In this document: piece by piece, positions 59,174-64,000 of the stretch
How positions within the stretch are numbered: position 1 is the first letter of the stretch
How the letters are laid out: each line of letters begins with the position of its first letter
Assembly (NCBI RefSeq): GCF_025717555.1
Contig: NZ_JAJIRP010000011.1
Span: forward strand, 62,001-126,000
Source of the DNA: Paucibacter sp. B2R-40
GTDB taxonomy: Bacteria; Pseudomonadota; Gammaproteobacteria; Burkholderiales; Burkholderiaceae_C
Reading direction: 5' to 3'
DNA: 64,000 nucleotides
Made by a program: the position numbers and the translations under genes
The notes under the pieces: generated by a model
The model's database searches: none
What the model saw: only the letters and a program-made list of their open reading frames with translations
What the model was told of the DNA's origin: nothing

Positions 59174-61324
59174 CTAAGCGCGCAGTGCTTGCGGTACGGG
59201 GATGTCCATCCGATCCACCACGACTGTCATGACCCGCATAAGGCGTTCATGTATCTCTCCTTCTGGTCGGCAGAGGTGTGAGGATCCCGGATGCAAAGCA
59301 GGCATTTGATGACGCAGGAGAACATCTGCGTCAAGCTGCGGGACGCCGAGTTGGGCGAGATAGTGCGGCCAGAACTGCCGGCCGAAATTTGCAACCAGGC
59401 GCAGTTTTCGGGGAAGGCGCTCGCGCCATGTGTGTGCGCCTATTGCCTCCAGCGTGCCGGCTGCAGTAACGGTAAACACCCAGCCAATACTCTCAAAATC
59501 AACCAGACGGCTGGTGAGCACATTGGCCAGAGCCAAGGCCTCATCCGTTTCGATGGCGCCAAGTGCCTTGATGGCTGCGCGCACCAAGGACTCCCACCGC
59601 TGCAATGTTTCATGCACCAACGGCAGGGTTGGGACTGAGGGCATGCTGAACTCATGAACGTCCTTGTCATTGAACTTCAGAGGCGTTCCTGTACGTAGCC
59701 CGAGAGTCGGAATCGTGTAGACCACACGATTTCGGAGCGCGTACATCAAAGCCAGCAACATAGACAGATACGTACCGTGCGAGTTGAGGCAGCCGACGAC
59801 ACCTTCGACCGTGTCCTCATCGATGGTCCACGAATCGGCCTCCAACGCGAGAGTGTCCAAGGCAAGACGAACTGCAAGTGACTTCGGCGTCGTGAAGCTA
59901 CCGATCAGGATGGCTTCGTCTCCCGCATCTGCACATCGCGGCCAGCCGAGACAATCGTAGACTTGGCCGACCACCGCATTGATATCAGCCTGCCGTCCCA
60001 CTCCGTAGGCCGGCCGACCGCGGCTTACTATGAAGGGGCTTGAGGTTGCGACGGCGACGCCCCAACGAAACTCACCTTGCTGCAGCAGCAAAGCAGGGAT
60101 GCTTGCCTGCAGCTTGCTGGCCGTGACTCTATACGGGCCCTTTCCGGCGACTGCGTCGTGCGGACCATGGGCTACTTCTCCCAACAGTTCGCCTACTGTA
60201 CTGAAGTCGGCATCAACATTTGCCGCAGCTTTCCGGATCGCCTCAGCAAGAAAGGGGCTAAGCTGAACCCGCACCACCTGGGAGGTGAACTCGTAGAGCT
60301 CCTCAGTACCAACGTCAGGGCGCGCTCCTTGTTCGACCACCTTGTAGAGAGTGTAAAAGTAGGCGCCTCCAGGAACGTCAAGCCAAGCCAAGGCTCCGGG
60401 CGGAGGCTCGATTTTCAACTGAACCGGCAAAAGTTGAACACAATCCGACGTAAGGTGACTCAGGATTTCGATTGCAACATGAATCTCTTGGTGACACCCA
60501 GCCCTGATCGCCGCAAGCAGCTCCCGCCCGGCCCGCTTCAGTCCCGCGCGTGAGAGAGTGCCGTTACCACCTGCGCCGGCTTGGCCGTCAGCTGACTTGT
60601 ACTCCAGCAAATCCAACATCCTCCGGCGAAAGCGGCTGTTGAAGTGAGCAGTGGGATCGGCTTCCGGTTGGACAATCGGATCATCCACAGCCAGACACAT
60701 AGCCGCAGCGGCAGCCGGATTCTTGGAAATTGCAAGACGCAGCTGGTAGATGGCCTCCCCGGCCGCGCGCTCACGCTGCTGTGGCGACCAACCACGGTTG
60801 TACCGAGAGGCCGGCCGTGCTAGCGCCGATTGGACGCGCGAGTGGGCATGCTTGCTTGGCCGCCAGCCGTCCAGCATTAAGCGAACAGCCCATGCGCCGA
60901 GCATTTTGCTCAGCGGGGACACAAGCCGTTGGCCCTGCAATGATGCTTGCTGCGCCAGCAGACCGACTTGCAGGCAGCACAGGTACTGGAAGTGGTACTT
61001 CTTTCTTCGAGTGAACGAGGCCACCGCTTCCGCACTGGCGGCAACAGGGTCCAGTGCCTCCAATCTCTGAACAACCGGCTGGATCAGGCGGCTCAGACCC
61101 GCGGCGCCGGGCAGCACACTGGCGAGTTCGGCAAGACAAGCAGCGAGTCCCATGGCTGCCGTTGCCTTGCACTCAAAGTCGATTGGCGGGTCGAGCATCT
61201 GCTGCAGATGGAACTCTGCGTCCTCGAGATTGTCCGGACGCGGGGCAATGTACAGATTGTCATTCGCGGATCTTCCGCCCAGCATATGTACCGGTGCTGG
61301 CCCACAATCTTGATGCCTGTTCAT
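59174..61324 (-). CDS. Second large, degenerate tyrosine-recombinase-like protein
   Basis: A 716-residue protein. The C-terminal part resembles a tyrosine-recombinase catalytic region: ALRNRVVYTIPT (possible box I Arg), then NFGRQFWPHYLAQLGVP (near 646, Asn in place of the box II His, Arg at 649) and LLRHQMPALHPGSS (His near 672). No clear nucleophile tyrosine follows, so it may be a catalytically altered partner. N-terminal 500 residues are helical and unrecognised. Its ATG overlaps the stop of the small leader gene (ATGA). Confidence 0.65.
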   Translation of the reverse strand: MNRHQDCGPAPVHMLGGRSANDNLYIAPRPDNLEDAEFHLQQMLDPPIDFECKATAAMGLAACLAELASVLPGAAGLSRLIQPVVQRLEALDPVAASAEAVASFTRRKKYHFQYLCCLQVGLLAQQASLQGQRLVSPLSKMLGAWAVRLMLDGWRPSKHAHSRVQSALARPASRYNRGWSPQQRERAAGEAIYQLRLAISKNPAAAAAMCLAVDDPIVQPEADPTAHFNSRFRRRMLDLLEYKSADGQAGAGGNGTLSRAGLKRAGRELLAAIRAGCHQEIHVAIEILSHLTSDCVQLLPVQLKIEPPPGALAWLDVPGGAYFYTLYKVVEQGARPDVGTEELYEFTSQVVRVQLSPFLAEAIRKAAANVDADFSTVGELLGEVAHGPHDAVAGKGPYRVTASKLQASIPALLLQQGEFRWGVAVATSSPFIVSRGRPAYGVGRQADINAVVGQVYDCLGWPRCADAGDEAILIGSFTTPKSLAVRLALDTLALEADSWTIDEDTVEGVVGCLNSHGTYLSMLLALMYALRNRVVYTIPTLGLRTGTPLKFNDKDVHEFSMPSVPTLPLVHETLQRWESLVRAAIKALGAIETDEALALANVLTSRLVDFESIGWVFTVTAAGTLEAIGAHTWRERLPRKLRLVANFGRQFWPHYLAQLGVPQLDADVLLRHQMPALHPGSSHLCRPEGEIHERLMRVMTVVVDRMDIPVPQALRA

Positions 61325-61740
61325 AGCGCGCTCCTGCCTGCGGCATCAGCCTTGCGCTGCGCGGGCAGCTCACCTGCTGAGGCCACAAGGGTGCCCGGAC
61401 ACAACCATGGCAGCAAATCTCCACAGCCCGCCGTCGAGGCGGTATCGTCAAGCTCGTTGGTGTTTGCAGCCCTCCGGCGGAGTCCCAGCCCGCCTACCCG
61501 GAGGTCGAGGATTAACTTGATGCGGTCGGTTGCTTGATGTTGGATGTGGCCCTGGCCCAAGTCAACATAACGGCATTTTTCTGCTGACGGCGGGCTGCCG
61601 CGGTTTGATTTCTCCTGATCACTTGGATTACTCCAAGCTGGTTCAGTTGAATATCTATTTGATTCGCGATCCCATGTAATTTCCATGTTGCAGAAAACGT
61701 CTGAATCGTTCCAGACTTCTTTGTCGTTCTTTTCATGCAT
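61321..61740 (-). CDS. Small unknown protein, first gene of the recombinase operon
   Basis: A 139-residue hydrophilic protein beginning MHEKNDKEVWNDSDVFCNM, with AAGGAG eight bases upstream of the ATG at 61740. Its stop overlaps the start of the 716-residue gene (ATGA). It could be the small regulatory or excision factor of the module; nothing in the sequence proves this. Confidence 0.55.
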   Translation of the reverse strand: MHEKNDKEVWNDSDVFCNMEITWDRESNRYSTEPAWSNPSDQEKSNRGSPPSAEKCRYVDLGQGHIQHQATDRIKLILDLRVGGLGLRRRAANTNELDDTASTAGCGDLLPWLCPGTLVASAGELPAQRKADAAGRSAL

Positions 61741-63075
61741 TGAAAACTCCTTGCAGTATTGGATCTCCAGACATGGCACTTAGCCACAATGCCTTTCGTC
61801 TCATGCGACGGTGCAAGCACGAGCGATATGCAACTTTTTGAGTTGAAAGTCTGAATGATTTGAAACATCAGATGCAAGTGATTCACCCAAAATCACCCCA
61901 TTCGCGGCTGACTTCTTGTCCTTGCCCTGCGCAAATTTTTCCTCGTAAATTGGGAGAAATTTCTTTGGTGTGGCGTCAGCATGGTCGGCGTTTGTCTTAG
62001 AAACTGTGTATTTCTATTAGCCATAAATGCTGCTCGTCAGTGACTTGAGGTTGGTGGGTGATGTACCCCGACCTCAGTTAGACAGTTGAAAATCTTAGGC
62101 CACGGTTTCTGTGATGAAGCAAGCCATGGCCACGCTGTATCTGCCGCATCGATATCTGAGTCAAGTGGCAGCCGAAGGCGTCGTTTTAATTTCATACATC
62201 GGTCCAAATTTGGTTAATTCTCTAGCGAGCACCTCAGAAATTGAAGGCTATTCAGAACAGGCTTCCATCTTAAATTTAAATATTTAGATAATTTTCACAA
62301 CCGTACATCACCACAGTCAGTCAATGTTTAAAAAACCAACTTTTGCTGGGCCATTCAATTTTTTTACAATTTCTCATGGGCACTCAAAACACTCTTTCGT
62401 ACTGGGACTAATTGCCAACATTTAAATCACATATTTCTTGGAACTGGACGGGAAATTGCCATTATTAGCGCATATTTTCTGGTCCCACGCACAGCCGCAA
62501 TGCGTCACTTTTCTTCGCTTTGCCATTGGAATCCATCACAGAACAGACCATTCTCATCAATTTTTCTTTCCAGAGCCAACCAACGAATACTAAATTCAAA
62601 TGAACAGATGATTTTTGTGACAATGGGCCACCACAGCCTGCCCATGTCCAAGAAACGGACAGCAGCACTGCACTCATCGATATGCGCATCAATACTTGAA
62701 GGTGGTGTCCTGCGAGGCACCAAAACTGAGCGAAGCAATAGCGGCTAGCAATTTGTCGACGGGGCAAATATTCATATTGGGCTTGGACATATTCCGTCTC
62801 GAATAGCAAAACGCAGTTCCGCTTGCATTTGCGAGCACTTCTGACATGGCTTACTCAAGTTTCCGCCCGGCAAATCCAGCCTAGATCGGCGCCAGCGCCA
62901 AGAATTGGAAACCAACCGAGGGTAAATCTTGATCGCGGCGCCTGCCCGAAACGCATGCACTGTCAAAAAGGTGTGAGAACATCCCCAACGGCATCACTTT
63001 CATACGGCCTCACCAGCAACTCGCGAGCGCCTGTGATTTGGACAAATCAAAATATTCAAAATCGGGGGGGGATTA
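61741..63075. other. AT-rich non-coding region between the recombinase operon and the cargo gene
   Basis: About 1.3 kb clearly richer in A and T than the rest of the window (lowest near 62160-62460). Open frames present on both strands around 62465-62809 overlap and lack ribosome sites. An imperfect inverted repeat (GAGGT..GGGT / ACCC..ACCTC) lies at 62045-62077. Divergent promoters for the operon and for the 63076 gene are expected here. An RNA element or an insertion remnant is possible. Confidence 0.45.
62045..62077. repeat. Imperfect inverted repeat in AT-rich DNA
   Basis: Arms TTGAGGT/ACCTCA with an inner GGGT/ACCC pair around GATGT. It stands out as a GC-rich hairpin in AT-rich sequence and could be an element end, operator or structured RNA. 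Function unknown. Confidence 0.3.
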
Positions 63076-64000
63076 ATGATCGGACTTGCAGGTATTTCGG
63101 TTTCTCGGATAATTCCGGAGAACACCTTGCTCGGGCTTCTCAGTGGAGCCTACTCATTACATGGCGGGGTCGTTCGAGACATGGGCGGTCGAATCGTTGC
63201 GCACATGGCCGCACCATCCTCCGCCTTGAGTCTGCTGCCTGGACTGGGGTGGGTGGCCGATGCGTTCCAGACCTACCAATTGCACAAGATGGGCCTGGTC
63301 TTGGCTCGCGTCGAAACCCAACTGGGCACCCTAATGAAGGTTTCCGCAGCCACGGTGGCCCTTTCGGGCCTTGGGCTTGTAGTTTCCGTTGCAGGTTTTG
63401 CGTTGTTGTCTCGCAAGCTCAATGAACTCAATGTCACCCTCGGGCGAATTGAGCTCAACACTCGGAAGACAAATCAGTTTTTGCAGGCAGTCCAGTACAG
63501 TCAACTGAAGGCTGCGGTTGACAACCTACGGCATGCCCGTGAAACCACCGACCCGAATACTCGGCGTGACTGTCTGATGTCCAGCAAGAATGATTTCGGT
63601 CAACTGGTTCATCAGTACCCTCACCTTTGGTCTCAGTTTGAGGACCTGAACGAGTTGCAAGCTCTGGACGACGGCTATTCAATCGCCATGGTGGGCCTGG
63701 CCCAAGCCACCAGTGATTTGGGCATGGGCCAAGTCGCTTTGCATGACTTCGCCACCCATCGAATGGCGTGGCAACACGTTGCGCGGAATCACTGCACGTC
63801 CAAGGCGTTGAAGACAGATCCGCAACGCTTGATCCATCATCGGTATCTTTCTTCCATGCCGGCTGACTCGCTCTTGAAGCTACTCGACTTCGCTCATCAG
63901 ACAAACAAGGGCGTGCAATGGTTGGATGAATTGAGGGCTATGGAGTCTGATGCGTCGTTCCTACGACTTCGCAAGTTCGGCAACGAAGATGCCGAGTTGG
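63076..64000 (+). CDS. Unknown membrane protein, truncated by the window end
   Basis: An open frame from ATG at 63076 to the last base (308 complete codons, no stop), preceded by a run of seven G that can serve as ribosome site. The N-terminal part has a GGVVRDMGGRIVAHM segment, then a hydrophobic region (about 46-112) with a transmembrane helix near 90-112 (VALSGLGLVVSVAGFALL), then a coiled segment (LNELNVTLGRIELNTRKTN) and a soluble helical C-terminal part. No family recognised. Its location beside the recombinase operon suggests island cargo, possibly defensive. Confidence 0.7.
   Translation, partial: MIGLAGISVSRIIPENTLLGLLSGAYSLHGGVVRDMGGRIVAHMAAPSSALSLLPGLGWVADAFQTYQLHKMGLVLARVETQLGTLMKVSAATVALSGLGLVVSVAGFALLSRKLNELNVTLGRIELNTRKTNQFLQAVQYSQLKAAVDNLRHARETTDPNTRRDCLMSSKNDFGQLVHQYPHLWSQFEDLNELQALDDGYSIAMVGLAQATSDLGMGQVALHDFATHRMAWQHVARNHCTSKALKTDPQRLIHHRYLSSMPADSLLKLLDFAHQTNKGVQWLDELRAMESDASFLRLRKFGNEDAEL

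Noticed and set aside
62465-62809. Minus-strand open frame of 114 codons in the AT-rich block
   Set aside because: No ribosome site, Cys/Trp-rich composition unlike real proteins, and an overlapping plus-strand frame of similar length.
63455-63904. Minus-strand open frame of 149 codons near the window end
   Set aside because: It is antisense to the long frame starting at 63076, which has better coding character.

Overview
The window looks like the chromosome of a GC-rich betaproteobacterium of the order Burkholderiales, probably near the Rubrivivax/Roseateles/Leptothrix group. This is inferred from gene content (arginine deiminase operon, Mla-type ABC operon, a PEP-CTERM protein, many BON, DUF883, DUF1328 and PRC-barrel stress proteins) and from codon use; no 16S gene is present.

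Layout. 178-4973: arcDABC, the complete arginine deiminase pathway (antiporter, deiminase, ornithine carbamoyltransferase, carbamate kinase). 4954-9549 (minus): a tightly overlapping Mla/MCE lipid-transport operon (lipoprotein, MCE protein, ATPase, STAS-permease) led by three small genes. 9682-14021: a BON lipoprotein, then a three-gene operon of a small unknown protein, a KaiC-like double ATPase and a GGDEF protein fused to a histidine-kinase-like module that lacks the phospho-acceptor His. 14067-29734: small envelope and stress proteins, a YihY-type membrane protein, a Crp/Fnr-family regulator next to fumC, an ice-binding-like PEP-CTERM protein, a CBS protein, a flavoprotein, a PRC-barrel protein, an SbmA/YddA-like ABC transporter, a collagen-like lipoprotein, a sorbosone-dehydrogenase-like protein and a phospholipase D-type synthase. 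29930-33604: a divergent NarL-type two-component pair, an orphan receiver and a beta/gamma-crystallin envelope protein. 33750-38242: a Cys-repeat secreted protein, an HMA protein, a nitroreductase, phosphoglucomutase and a VIT1-like carrier. 38286-43167 (minus): a MacAB/TolC-like tripartite efflux operon. 43412-50882: unknown and BON proteins, an M13 peptidase coupled to a CPBP protease, and truD. 51128-53953: a TonB-dependent receptor, followed by initiator tRNA-Met.

From about 54.6 kb to the end the sequence changes character. There is a gene-poor stretch, then a four-gene minus-strand operon (61740-55420) with two large tyrosine-recombinase-like proteins, then about 1.3 kb of AT-rich DNA, then an unknown membrane protein that runs off the window. 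This looks like the edge of a mobile or defence island.

Two repeated intergenic palindromes connect many of the genes. The first, TGTGCG-N4-CGCACA, lies upstream of arcD, the Crp/Fnr gene itself and many of the small stress genes, which suggests a Crp/Fnr-type regulon that includes anaerobic arginine fermentation. The second, TGTAGG-N6-CCTACA, has the layout of a GacA/UvrY box. It clusters near the NarL-type pair, the orphan receiver, the crystallin gene and the lipid-transport operon. Both were found by eye and need a genome-wide motif scan.
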